Notes: generated by a model not told the origin, from the sequence alone. A stretch of DNA of 45,275 nt from an uncultured Bacteroidota bacterium (GCA_903881585.1 CAIRTW010000248.1:1-45275); one strand, 5' to 3'; shown: positions 25,875 through 34,115, numbered from the stretch's first letter. Numbers and translations are program-made.

Positions 25875-26302
25875 ATGAAGAAGCTGCTTAAAAATATCTG
25901 GTTCCACCGTTCGGTTTATTTTCTGCTGCTATTGCTCTGGACATGCTGTTTTATCCCACGGTTCGACTGTTTTGGGGCCATTAGCTCATTCGGTATTCCC
26001 TATTGGCTTTTGTACTCAACGATCGCCTTGCTGTTGTCACTTCAGTTGTTATTCGACAAATGGGTGACGTGGCTCCTGTTTTCACTTTTGTCCATTGGCT
26101 TATCTTGGAAGATGGTTTTAGACAGATATGATTGGGATGTTAATCCCCCGGGAGACAATCTTGTCCCACCTAACTTTCAAATTTTTCAGATATTTTCATA
26201 ACTGTGATCATCTGTCTGCTGTTTCTCACACTTTTGTATGCCATCATGCCTACATACGGCAAGCACATTGTTGTTCCCCAAAAAAACAAGCCTACCACCT
26301 AA
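25875..26302 (+). pseudogene. Small multi-helix membrane protein with a -1 frameshift
   Basis: From the ATG at 25875 three hydrophobic segments are visible (SVYFLLLLLWTCCFI, IPYWLLYSTIALLLSLQLLF, WVTWLLFSLLSIGLSWKMVL). The frame then stops at 26199-26201. In the -1 frame a fourth hydrophobic segment follows at once (ITVIICLLFLTLLYAIM) and ends with PQKNKPTT at 26302. One extra T in the TTTT run at 26193-26196 would join them as FQIFFITVIICLL. So this is either a recent frameshift or an assembly indel at a homopolymer. Function unknown. Confidence 0.65.
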
Positions 26303-26369
26303 CATAAGAGCGAAAACGAAAAATGCCCCCAAAATGAGAGCATTTTCAAATTTCCACATTTTCAAATTA

Positions 26370-27491
26370 CTAAACCCCCACCATCAGCGGCATCAGCAGC
26401 ATCAGCAGATCTTCATTCTCTACCTTATCCATTGAGCGGAAGATACCTGCACGTGTAGGTGTGCTTAGCTCCACCTGAATTTCGTTACCGTCGAGGTTGC
26501 CTACCATTTCCACCATCAGTTTTGCGTTAAAGGCTATTTTCATATCCTCGCCGCTGTACTGGCAACTCAGCATTTCCTTGCCTTCATAAGAGAAGTCCAC
26601 ATCCTGGGCGCTTATCTGCAGGGCGTTGCCGTTTATGTCCAGCACCACCTGGTTGGTAGTTTTGTTGGCAAATATGCTCACGCGGCGCAGTGCGCTTACA
26701 AAGTCGCCGCGGTTTATGGTTAGCTTGTATGGGTTGTCCAGCGGTATTACCGCCTTATAATCCGGGAAACGGGCATCTATCAGGCGGCAGCTCAGGCTCA
26801 GGCGCTCACCCGTCACAAACAGGTGGCTGCCATTGTAGGCCAGTTGCAGTATAGACTCATCGGCCGGCAGGGTAGCACGCAGCTGCTGCAGTGGCTTTTT
26901 AGGCACTACAAAGCCATCCTTGGCAGGGCAGCGTATGTCGTCGCGGCGAAACTGCACCAACCGGTGCGCGTCTGTTGACACGAAGTTGATGCTGTCTGTA
27001 GCCAGCTCAAAATAAACACCTGTCATCGCAGGGCGCAGCGTATCTGAGCTTACCGCAAACAGTGTTTTATTGATGCACTCTATCAAGGATATGGAGGGCA
27101 TTGTAAATGCCGTTGTATCGCCCGGAGCTGGCTCTTTCGGAAAATCATCCGCCTTTTCGCCGCCTATGCGGTACTTGCCCACATCGCTCGACATTTCTAT
27201 CGAGAGATCGCTCTCGTTTATGTTGAACGTAATGGGCTGCTCAGGCAGATTTTTCAGATAGTCGGTGAGTATTTTAGAGGGAATGCAGATACGGCCATCA
27301 CCCTTACCATCGCTTACTTCCATCTGCACACGCATCATGGTTTCCAGGTCGGTAGCAGTAAGCGTCAGCGTATTGCCGCGCAGTTCAAAAAGAAAATCTT
27401 CCAGCACAGACAATACAGTATTGGCGCTGATTACTCCGCCTACCTGCTGCAGATTTTTGAGTAAAGCCGTTGATGTAACTATGAAACGCAT
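26370..27491 (-). CDS. dnaN: DNA polymerase III subunit beta (sliding clamp)
   Basis: 373 aa, the normal clamp length, with three repeated domains: MRFIVTSTALLKNLQQVGGVI (domain 1 start), FTMPSISLIECINKTLFAVSSDTLRPAMTGVYFE (domain 2) and LTINRGDFVSALRRVSIFANK (domain 3). The C-terminus MLLMPLMVGV matches the family's final LxPM(R/V) strand that forms the partner-binding pocket. It is not next to dnaA or recF, as is common in Bacteroidota. A perfect -7 element and a consensus DnaA box lie upstream. Confidence 0.97.
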   Translation of the reverse strand: MRFIVTSTALLKNLQQVGGVISANTVLSVLEDFLFELRGNTLTLTATDLETMMRVQMEVSDGKGDGRICIPSKILTDYLKNLPEQPITFNINESDLSIEMSSDVGKYRIGGEKADDFPKEPAPGDTTAFTMPSISLIECINKTLFAVSSDTLRPAMTGVYFELATDSINFVSTDAHRLVQFRRDDIRCPAKDGFVVPKKPLQQLRATLPADESILQLAYNGSHLFVTGERLSLSCRLIDARFPDYKAVIPLDNPYKLTINRGDFVSALRRVSIFANKTTNQVVLDINGNALQISAQDVDFSYEGKEMLSCQYSGEDMKIAFNAKLMVEMVGNLDGNEIQVELSTPTRAGIFRSMDKVENEDLLMLLMPLMVGV

Positions 27492-27511
27492 TGGTATTAT
27501 TGGTTTTGAAA

Positions 27512-27519
27512 CAAAGATA
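27512..27519 (-). promoter_or_regulatory. -7 promoter element of dnaN
   Basis: On the minus strand this reads TATCTTTG, a perfect TAnnTTTG, 20 bases before the dnaN start. Confidence 0.7.
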
Positions 27520-27557
27520 TTTGAATTAGAGGCAATTTTTCAGGCCAAATGCCCTAT

Positions 27558-27566
27558 TGTGGATAA
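27558..27566 (-). promoter_or_regulatory. Consensus DnaA box upstream of dnaN
   Basis: On the minus strand the 9-mer is TTATCCACA, identical to the strong DnaA-box consensus. It ends 38 bp upstream of the -7 element of dnaN, a position suited to regulation by DnaA. I see no cluster of further boxes, so this does not look like a full origin. Confidence 0.55.
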
Positions 27567-27680
27567 ATAAGACCCGTTTGGGAATTAGTTGTTTTTTGGT
27601 GCGGAGAGTTGCGGCTATGGGAGTCTTTAAACTGCAGTGGTGCCTGCGGTTTGGATTTTGGAATTTTTTTCTTGGAGTTT

Positions 27681-27851
27681 TCAGTCAACATCCTTCGCCG
27701 GCTTCTGCATCAGCGCCAGCACTAGCGACACCACCGCCAGCCCGGCCAGCACATGTATCATATGGCCCTTATGCTGCCATACAATAAAGCCCAGCACCCA
27801 CCCTATGATGAGGATGACAGCAATAAAGTATAGAAGGTTCCGAAGTATCAT
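27681..27851 (-). CDS. Lmo0937-type small membrane protein
   Basis: 56 aa: MILRNLLYFIAVILIIGWVL, then GFIVWQHKGHMIHVLAGLAV and VSLVLALMQKPAKDVD. The two hydrophobic segments and the start (LRNLLYFIAVILIIGWVLGF) match the short Lmo0937 family (about 50 aa) common in Bacteroidota and Firmicutes. Function is unknown; members are often stress-associated by context. The gene lies between dnaN and the hicBA pair. Confidence 0.82.
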   Translation of the reverse strand: MILRNLLYFIAVILIIGWVLGFIVWQHKGHMIHVLAGLAVVSLVLALMQKPAKDVD

Positions 27852-27939
27852 CGTTTACTATGGTAAAAATAAGAAAACTGGGGAGAAAAACTAATGGCAA
27901 TCATATTAATGAAATGAATATTTCATCCGCTTGTTAAGT

Positions 27940-28110
27940 TTAAAGCAACTCTTTTAATTCTTCAATAGTAACGTTGGCGTCTTTTAGTATTTGTGCTAAT
28001 AACCCGGTTCCAAGATCAAATTTGGCATGTACCGGAATTATTGCGCGGAGACCGTCATTATTCTTATAAACTAATTTCTTCGCAGTAACAACCGGCTGTC
28101 TTGGACTCAC
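27940..28110 (-). CDS. hicA: HicA-like toxin with internal in-frame deletion (probably inactive)
   Basis: 56 aa starting at a GTG (28110) that overlaps the hicB stop. The sequence VSPRQPVVTAKKLVYKNNDG continues with LRAIIPVHAKFDLGTGLLAQ and ILKDANVTIEELKELL. The second half is a standard HicA C-terminus (IPVH, L-x-x-G-L-L-x-x-I-L-K-D-A). In the family, KKLV is followed by about 20 residues (helix plus a strand with the GSH catalytic motif) before YKNxDG; here they are missing without loss of frame. The nuclease histidine is therefore absent, so the protein is probably dead or acts only as a HicB ligand. HicA normally binds and cleaves mRNA. Confidence 0.72.
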   Translation of the reverse strand: MSPRQPVVTAKKLVYKNNDGLRAIIPVHAKFDLGTGLLAQILKDANVTIEELKELL

Positions 28111-28328
28111 ACGGCAATTTTTAATTGGGAGGAATATAATTCTTCCGGAATGGCCTCGCCGCTTTCCAAGCGATCTTCAATGCTTAGTTTTATTGCGTCT
28201 TCAATCATTTCCAGTGCTTCTGCCATTGTTCTTCCTTCTGTGTAACATCCTTGCAAAGCCGGACAGATAGCGAGAAAACGGCCATCCTCGTCTTTTTCTA
28301 TAACCACGGTAAGATTGTATATTTTCAT
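28107..28328 (-). CDS. hicB: HicB-type antitoxin, short form
   Basis: 73 aa: MKIYNLTVVIEKDEDGRFLA, then ICPALQGCYTEGRTMAEALE and MIEDAIKLSIEDRLESGEAI. This is the partially degraded RNase-H-like HicB fold (UPF0150), without a C-terminal DNA-binding domain. It follows alaS by 20 bases on the same strand and precedes hicA with overlapping stop and start codons. An unusually good Shine-Dalgarno (AAAGGAG, 28334-28340) is 5 bases upstream of the ATG; this is rare in Bacteroidota and suggests acquisition from another phylum. An ATG is preferred over the TTG/GTG possibilities further up. Confidence 0.88.
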   Translation of the reverse strand: MKIYNLTVVIEKDEDGRFLAICPALQGCYTEGRTMAEALEMIEDAIKLSIEDRLESGEAIPEELYSSQLKIAV

Positions 28329-28333
28329 AGTTA

Positions 28334-28340
28334 CTCCTTT
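28334..28340 (-). promoter_or_regulatory. Strong Shine-Dalgarno of hicB
   Basis: On the minus strand AAAGGAG lies 5 bases before the ATG at 28328. Neighbouring genes have no comparable site. Confidence 0.75.
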
Positions 28341-28348
28341 CACTAAAG

Positions 28349-31054
28349 TTACAACAAACTTTTTATTTTATCAATGACCCCCTGCAATCCCGATGGGTCC
28401 TGCCCTCCGGCAGTAGCAAGCGTTTTCTGACCTCCGCCGCCGCCTTTTATCACCGCCGCCACATGCTCTTTTATGATCTTGCCGGCATCCAGGCCCTTGG
28501 CTGCAGCTACCTTTTCATCCACGCCCACTGCCACAAAAGGTTTGCCATCTATATTGGCGCATAGCACGATCACGTGATCGTTAAGATGCGATTTCAGGTC
28601 TGCGCAAAGGCGCTTCAGCGCATCCAGCGAACTTACAGACACCATCTGACCCACAAAAGTCACCTGGTTGATGATCTCGTCCTTGGTCAGCAGTTCGTTC
28701 CGTATGCCCACCAGCATCCTGTTTTCCAGGTGTTCGGCATGCTTTTCAAACTGGGTGCGCTCTTCCTGTAGTCGCTCAATGGCCTTTATCGGGTCTTTGG
28801 CATTCTTCAGCTGAGCTGAGATATTGGCTATTAGTTGCAGTTGTTCGTTGATAAAGTGTTCCGCCGCCTTACCGCTCACGGCCTCCATACGGCGCACACC
28901 TGCAGCCACCGCTGCTTCGCTAGTTATCTTGAAGAAGCCAAGTTGCCCGGTAGCGCCCACATGGGTACCACCACACAGCTCTATGGAATATGCCGGATCC
29001 ATGACCACTACCCGAACAATGTTGCCGTACTTCTCGCCAAACAAAGCCATAGCGCCCAGCGCCACCGCTTCATCCTTCGCCATTTCTTTAATAACTACCG
29101 GTATGTTCTCTCTTATCTTTTCATTCACTATCGCCTCTATCCTTGCTGTCTCAGCATCAGTAACCTTCGCAAAATGCGAGAAGTCGAAACGCAGATGTTC
29201 TTCATTCACCAGCGATCCCTTCTGTGCAACATGTGTGCCCAGCACCTCGCGCAGTGCGGCATGCAGCAGGTGCGTAGCGCTGTGGTGCACAGCGGTTGAC
29301 ACTCGTTTTACCACATCCACCTTAGCATGCACCGGCGCGGAAACATTTTCCGGCAGCACTTCAGAAAAGTGTATTGTAAGGCCATCTTCTTTCTTGGTAT
29401 CTACTATCTGTATGCTCTCATTCGGGAAGATAAATTCGCCTGTATCGCCTACCTGGCCACCGCTTTCGGCATAGAACGGCGTAGTATCCAGCACTAGCTG
29501 AAACGATTCCTTGCCCTTAGAGGTCACACGGCGGTATTTTAGCACAGAAGCTTCTGCTTCATAACTATCATACCCTACAAACCTGGTCGCATTGCCGTCC
29601 TTTACGATCACCCAGTCATCTGTGTCCAGAGATGTTGCAGCGCGGCTACGGGTCTTTTGTTCCTGCATGCAACTATTGAACTCTTCGATATCTACAGAAA
29701 AATTATTCTCTTCAGCTATTAATTCGGTAAGATCTAATGGGAAACCGAAAGTGTCATATAATTCAAAAGCAAATTTTCCGTCAACAACATTCTTAATGAT
29801 TGGAGAATTTTTATTCAAAAAAACTGCGGTGCCTCTTGCTACTATTTTTTTGTCTAAGTATTGAGTAAATAACTTTAATCCTCTATCAATAGTTCTAAGA
29901 AAAGCTTCTTCTTCTTCTTTGATAACTCTTTGTACAAAATCTATCTGTTTTGATAATTCTGGAAAGACATCTTCAAATTGTCGCGCTAGCTCAGGAACTA
30001 ACTGCACCAATAATGGTTTCTTATACTCTAGCCACGAATAATAATACCGAACAGCTCTTCTTAGTATGCGTCTAATAACGTAACCAGCACCAGTGTTAGA
30101 AGGAAGTTGACCATCTGCTATTGTAAAGCAAATAGCTCGTATATGGTCGGCCAAGACGCGAAAAGAAACGGCTCTTTTCCAGTTAATAAAATCTATGGAA
30201 TGGTTATCCCAAGTGTTAACGGCGGTTCTATCGTATTTGACTCCAGTTTTCTTTTCTATCACAGCAATCATTCCGGTAAAAAGGTCCGTATCATAATTGC
30301 TGTGCTTGCCTTGCAGCACGCGCACCAGGCGTTCCAGCCCCATGCCCGTGTCCACATGCTTAGCGGGCAGTGGCACCAGGCTGCTGTCCTTCTGCCGGTT
30401 GAACTGCATAAACACATTGTTCCATATCTCTATCACCTGCGGATGGTCGGCATTTACCAGTGTTTTGCCATCCACTTGTTTCTTCTCTTCATCCGTTCTG
30501 CAATCCACGTGTATCTCAGAGCATGGGCCGCATGGGCCTGTATCGCCCATCTCCCAGAAGTTGTCTTTTTTATTGCCCAGCAGTATGCGGTCTTCGGCTA
30601 TATGCTGCTTCCAGAAGTTGTAAGCCTCTTCATCCTTAGGCAGGTTCTCAGCAGCATCTCCCTGGAACACCGTTACGTACAGTTTGTCTTTGGGTATGCC
30701 ATACACTTCAGTAAGCAGCTCCCAGCTCCACGCTATGGCGTCTTCCTTAAAGTAGTCGCCAAAGCTCCAGTTGCCCAGCATCTCGAACATGGTATGGTGG
30801 TACGTATCCACGCCCACTTCTTCCAGGTCATTGTGCTTACCGCTTACGCGCAGGCATTTCTGCGTATCAGCAATACGGGTGCTGCTCGGCACCTGGTTGC
30901 CCAGGAAAAAATCCTTGAACTGGTTCATGCCCGCATTGGTAAACAACAGGGTAGGGTCGTTCTTTATAACAATAGGTGCAGACGGCACTATCTCATGCCC
31001 CTTGCTGCGAAAAAAATCTAAAAACTGCCTGCGTATCTCGTTTGCGGATTGCAT
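28349..31054 (-). CDS. alaS: Alanyl-tRNA synthetase with an AT-rich internal patch
   Basis: 901 aa. AlaRS charges tRNA-Ala. Class II catalytic core at the N-terminus (RRQFLDFFRSKGHEIVPSAP, TLLFTNAGMNQFKDFFLG, GDTGPCGPCSEI), tRNA-recognition middle, editing domain with HSATHLLHAAL and CGGTHVGATG zinc ligands, and a C-terminal domain with IIKEHVAAVIKGGGGGQKTLATAGG. All motifs are intact. From about 29690 to 30300 (residues about 250-455) base composition falls to about 36 percent GC by my count, against 50-63 percent on both sides, with codons such as TTA, AAT and ATT. The frame stays open, which suggests recombination with a divergent alaS. Confidence 0.96.
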   Translation of the reverse strand: MQSANEIRRQFLDFFRSKGHEIVPSAPIVIKNDPTLLFTNAGMNQFKDFFLGNQVPSSTRIADTQKCLRVSGKHNDLEEVGVDTYHHTMFEMLGNWSFGDYFKEDAIAWSWELLTEVYGIPKDKLYVTVFQGDAAENLPKDEEAYNFWKQHIAEDRILLGNKKDNFWEMGDTGPCGPCSEIHVDCRTDEEKKQVDGKTLVNADHPQVIEIWNNVFMQFNRQKDSSLVPLPAKHVDTGMGLERLVRVLQGKHSNYDTDLFTGMIAVIEKKTGVKYDRTAVNTWDNHSIDFINWKRAVSFRVLADHIRAICFTIADGQLPSNTGAGYVIRRILRRAVRYYYSWLEYKKPLLVQLVPELARQFEDVFPELSKQIDFVQRVIKEEEEAFLRTIDRGLKLFTQYLDKKIVARGTAVFLNKNSPIIKNVVDGKFAFELYDTFGFPLDLTELIAEENNFSVDIEEFNSCMQEQKTRSRAATSLDTDDWVIVKDGNATRFVGYDSYEAEASVLKYRRVTSKGKESFQLVLDTTPFYAESGGQVGDTGEFIFPNESIQIVDTKKEDGLTIHFSEVLPENVSAPVHAKVDVVKRVSTAVHHSATHLLHAALREVLGTHVAQKGSLVNEEHLRFDFSHFAKVTDAETARIEAIVNEKIRENIPVVIKEMAKDEAVALGAMALFGEKYGNIVRVVVMDPAYSIELCGGTHVGATGQLGFFKITSEAAVAAGVRRMEAVSGKAAEHFINEQLQLIANISAQLKNAKDPIKAIERLQEERTQFEKHAEHLENRMLVGIRNELLTKDEIINQVTFVGQMVSVSSLDALKRLCADLKSHLNDHVIVLCANIDGKPFVAVGVDEKVAAAKGLDAGKIIKEHVAAVIKGGGGGQKTLATAGGQDPSGLQGVIDKIKSLL

Positions 31055-31079
31055 TGTATAGGTTCTGATAATTAGGCTG

Positions 31080-31087
31080 CAAAACTA
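31080..31087 (-). promoter_or_regulatory. -7 promoter element of alaS-hicBA
   Basis: On the minus strand TAGTTTTG, a perfect TAnnTTTG, 25 bases before the alaS start. Confidence 0.65.
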
Positions 31088-31199
31088 ATGTAAAAGGGGA
31101 AAGTTTGGGAAAGATGTTGAATGATTGCTTTTATGAACAATACAGCAATATGTTTGGAAAAATCTGGAGTCGGATTCCATATTTTTCCAGTTATGGGTT

Positions 31200-32048
31200 T
31201 TATATTGTTTGCGGGGAGATGAAACGAGAGCCTGTTTTTCGCCCGGAGATGATGGGGATATCAGCGCCATTTTCTGTAGATCTTTGGACGGTTTTGGCCC
31301 GTGGCTTCTTGGTCACGAGGCTAGGAAGCATGATCGTAAATGTAGCGCCTCTGTTTATTCCTTCGCTGGCAGCAACGAGCTTGCCATTATGCTTTTCTAT
31401 CATTTTCTTGCTCAGGTACAATCCCAGGCCTATAGATGCCTCGCCATGTGTGCCCTTTTTGCCGGTGCTGGTAAAACGGTCAAACAACCTTTCGATCTCC
31501 GACTGCAGGAACCCCAGGCCCTCGTCTTTTATTGAAAGTGATACGCCGTCGTTTTCCTGCTTTGCAGAGATGAAAATGCTTTTCCCATCTGAGGAGAATT
31601 TAATGGCGTTGCCCATAATATTCCGCACAGCCTGTATGAACAGCTCTTTCTGAACAGTAATAAATATAGACGCTTCCACAGAAACATGGACTTTTAGCTT
31701 TTTTTCATTGAGGGCAAAATCAAAGAACCGGACTGTTTCGTCTATAAGTTCTTTAAGGTTTACCTGGATCATTGTGAAGGGCCTGCTGTCCTCTTTCAGC
31801 ATCATCAATATATTCTGCAGCACACTAAGCAGACTGTTGCACTCCTCGGTGATATAGTCGGCATATATCTCTTTCTTGGTGTCGTCGTCTATTTTTATCA
31901 GGTTGCTGAGGCCCAAAATCCTGTTCACAGGGCTCCGCAGATCATGCGACAACAAGTCGATCATGTCATTTTTTTCAGCAAGCATGGTATCCAGGTTCAC
32001 TATAGTGTCCTGTATGCTGCTTAATAATGTGCGGGCTTCATCTATCAT
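31200..32048 (-). CDS. Orphan histidine kinase without sensor domain
   Basis: 282 aa. A short helical N-terminus (MIDEARTLLSSIQDTIVNLD) leads to the HisKA H-box (LLSHDLRSPVNRILGL, phosphorylated His), then HATPase_c with N-box NIMGNAIKFS, G1 DEGLGF and G2 GLGLYLSKKMIEKHNG. There is no membrane segment, PAS or GAF domain, and no response regulator next to it, so it should be cytoplasmic and take its input from a partner. A 40-residue basic tail follows the ATPase. The ATG at 32048 is preferred to the TTG six bases upstream. Confidence 0.92.
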   Translation of the reverse strand: MIDEARTLLSSIQDTIVNLDTMLAEKNDMIDLLSHDLRSPVNRILGLSNLIKIDDDTKKEIYADYITEECNSLLSVLQNILMMLKEDSRPFTMIQVNLKELIDETVRFFDFALNEKKLKVHVSVEASIFITVQKELFIQAVRNIMGNAIKFSSDGKSIFISAKQENDGVSLSIKDEGLGFLQSEIERLFDRFTSTGKKGTHGEASIGLGLYLSKKMIEKHNGKLVAASEGINRGATFTIMLPSLVTKKPRAKTVQRSTENGADIPIISGRKTGSRFISPQTI

Positions 32049-32303
32049 GGGCAATGCGGGTCTTTCGACTCTTCTTGAAAATTAAATGTATAACGATATA
32101 TCTATGCTTTGTTATTTTTCTACGTAATTAACAAGATATTCACGATTGATTGACAACGCGATAAGTTTGCAATTTATTGTATTCCAAAATGCCTTGAATT
32201 TCGTTTCTCAGCCAATGCCTGCTCTATTATATACGAAGGAAGGAGCGCCACAGATGTCTAACTCTATATTTCGTAGCTTGCACCTGAATCAGCTCATTCA
32301 TCA

Positions 32304-33254
32304 ATGCACCGTCACAGCCACGATCATGATCATAGCCATGGGCACAGCCACGCCGGGCACCATCACCATCACGTACAGCCCGGAGATGTGGCTAATAAGG
32401 CTTTTATATTTGGCATAATACTGAACAGTGCATATGTGATCGTGCAGGCAATTGCCGGTTTTATGACACATTCTATGGCTTTGCTTTCGGATGCGGGGCA
32501 TAACCTGAGTGATGTGGCTGCGCTTGCACTGTCGCTTATCGCCTTTAAGCTGGCCAAGGTGAAGCCGACGGAGACGTTTACTTACGGGTATAAGAAAAGC
32601 ACTATCCTGGCCGCGCTTACCAACGCCGTGGTATTATGTGTGGCCATAGGTATGCTGGGCTATGAGTCGGTAAATAGATTGCTACACCCCCGCCACGATA
32701 TAGATGGCGGTATTGTGGCCATAGTAGCGGGTATAGGCATTGTGATCAACCTGGCATCTGCATTACTTTTCTTCAGGAATAAAGACCACGACCTGAATAC
32801 AAAAGGCGCGTACCTGCACCTGATGACCGATGCCATGGTGTCGCTGGGGGTAGTGGTTTCCGGCCTTGTGATCAAGTTTACGAATTGGTATTGGCTGGAC
32901 GGTGCAGTAAGTATTGTGGTGCTGGCCATAATATTGATCGGAACCTGGTCACTCCTTATGGGAAGCCTTCGTATGACGCTGGACGCCGTGCCGGACGATA
33001 TAGACTTTGATAAGATAGAAGATGTTATCAAAAAGGTAGCCGGCGTGGAAAACATACACCACATGCACATCTGGGCTATGAGCACCACCGAGAATGCACT
33101 GACTACCCACCTGGTACTGAGCGAGGCTTTAACCTTCAACGAAAAAATGGAGGTGGTGCACAAAATAAAGCACGAGCTGCTGCACAACAGCATTCACCAT
33201 GCAACCATAGAGCTTGAATCTGCGGAAGTACCGTGTAAGGATGAGGAATGTTAG
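32304..33254 (+). CDS. Cation diffusion facilitator (zinc-type exporter)
   Basis: 316 aa of the CzcD/ZitB type. The N-terminus is a His-rich metal-binding stretch (HRHSHDHDHSHGHSHAGHHH). Six membrane helices follow, with the transport-site motif SDAGHNLSD in TM2 and HLMTDAMVSLG in TM5 (the HxxxD pair), and a ferredoxin-like cytoplasmic domain (VAGVENIHHMHIWAMSTTENALTTHLVL). It exports Zn2+ or a similar cation in exchange for protons. It is a single-gene unit ending at a bidirectional terminator. Confidence 0.95.
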   Translation: MHRHSHDHDHSHGHSHAGHHHHHVQPGDVANKAFIFGIILNSAYVIVQAIAGFMTHSMALLSDAGHNLSDVAALALSLIAFKLAKVKPTETFTYGYKKSTILAALTNAVVLCVAIGMLGYESVNRLLHPRHDIDGGIVAIVAGIGIVINLASALLFFRNKDHDLNTKGAYLHLMTDAMVSLGVVVSGLVIKFTNWYWLDGAVSIVVLAIILIGTWSLLMGSLRMTLDAVPDDIDFDKIEDVIKKVAGVENIHHMHIWAMSTTENALTTHLVLSEALTFNEKMEVVHKIKHELLHNSIHHATIELESAEVPCKDEEC

Positions 33255-33263
33255 GCACAAAAA

Positions 33264-33290
33264 AGCCCCGCTATAAGCGAGGCACTTTTA
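33264..33290. terminator. Bidirectional terminator between CDF and GLPGLI genes
   Basis: Stem gccccgc (33265-33271) with gcgaggc (33277-33283), one G-U pair, T-rich on the plus side (acttttat) and A-rich before it (caaaaaa), which gives T residues on the minus strand. Confidence 0.8.
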
Positions 33291-33309
33291 TGTAAGCAAA
33301 TATCTGTAA

Positions 33310-34062
33310 TCACAATACCGACCACCAGATATTTCTGGAGGCCATTTTGCCCCAGCTCTTAAAACTGGTCTGCAATGTTTCAAACAATTCCTTTTCGGTT
33401 ACTTTCTTTCCTTTGTCAGGAACCACAAAGTCTGTTTCTTTTGGGGATACCAGCTCTACTTTATCAGCGGTCCAGGTGGTATGCAGGCGGGGTATGGCCA
33501 GCTCCATGATCATGCCGGGCAGGCCGCCAAACATCTCCGGGCCGCCGCTTACAATAATATCTTCGGTATAAAACGCAACTACGTAAACAGAATCGCACAT
33601 TCTGCCAACTGCTTTGTGGCATTTAAAATTGGCTATGGTGCGTATCTCATCCTTTACCGTCCACTCTATATTCCGGATGGTGTCGTCTATATAAAATTTC
33701 TGGTCAAACACCTTCTTGTTGGCCTTTATCTTATTGGCTGCAAAATCAGTAAAGACGATATTCTCCGTTGCCGGGCCGCCGCCAAACATCTTGAATACAC
33801 TGCCCTCCACTTCTTTTCCCGGTTTATAAATGCTCCGGGAAGAATCAAACACAAGATCGAAATATGAACTGTTGAACTTCGGTATCTTGGCCTTCATCTG
33901 CTCCATGAATGGGTTTGAGCCCTGCTCCTCCTCCATTTCTTTCATCTGCGCATAGATGTTCACCTTGCGCTCATACTCTATTTTGCCCACGGTGGTGTAT
34001 TGCGCCTGAGCCCCTATGGCCGCACAAAACAAAATGTTCATTGTCAAAAATATCCGTTTCAT
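33310..34062 (-). CDS. GLPGLI family protein
   Basis: 250 aa with signal peptide (MKRIFLTMNILFCAAIGAQAQ). The family name motif appears as GPEMFGGLPGMIMEL, preceded by the typical VGKIEYERKVNIY start and IAFYT-like strand (VYVVAFYTEDI). GLPGLI proteins are Bacteroidota-specific, exported and of unknown function. It follows a TonB-receptor-like gene on the same strand, the usual arrangement. The ATG at 34062 is used because the longer frame adds residues before the signal peptide. Confidence 0.93.
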   Translation of the reverse strand: MKRIFLTMNILFCAAIGAQAQYTTVGKIEYERKVNIYAQMKEMEEEQGSNPFMEQMKAKIPKFNSSYFDLVFDSSRSIYKPGKEVEGSVFKMFGGGPATENIVFTDFAANKIKANKKVFDQKFYIDDTIRNIEWTVKDEIRTIANFKCHKAVGRMCDSVYVVAFYTEDIIVSGGPEMFGGLPGMIMELAIPRLHTTWTADKVELVSPKETDFVVPDKGKKVTEKELFETLQTSFKSWGKMASRNIWWSVL

Positions 34063-34094
34063 GATCTGTCTTAATTTATTTGTGCATTGTGTAA

Positions 34095-34115
34095 AGACGT
34101 TGCATTGCAACGTCT
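34095..34115. repeat. TTGCA-N-TGCAA palindrome, copy 2
   Basis: Perfect arms agacgttgca and tgcaacgtct around a central T, between the GLPGLI and TonB-receptor-like genes. The homologue at 22945-22965 differs at paired positions, so the pairing is conserved. Confidence 0.82.

Noticed and set aside
27492..27680. Replication origin next to dnaN
   Set aside because: Only one DnaA box was found, with no box cluster or clear unwinding element, and dnaA is not present.
30107..31021. Long open frame (304 codons) on the plus strand
   Set aside because: It is antisense to the conserved catalytic region of alaS, has no family pattern, and follows from alaS codon bias.
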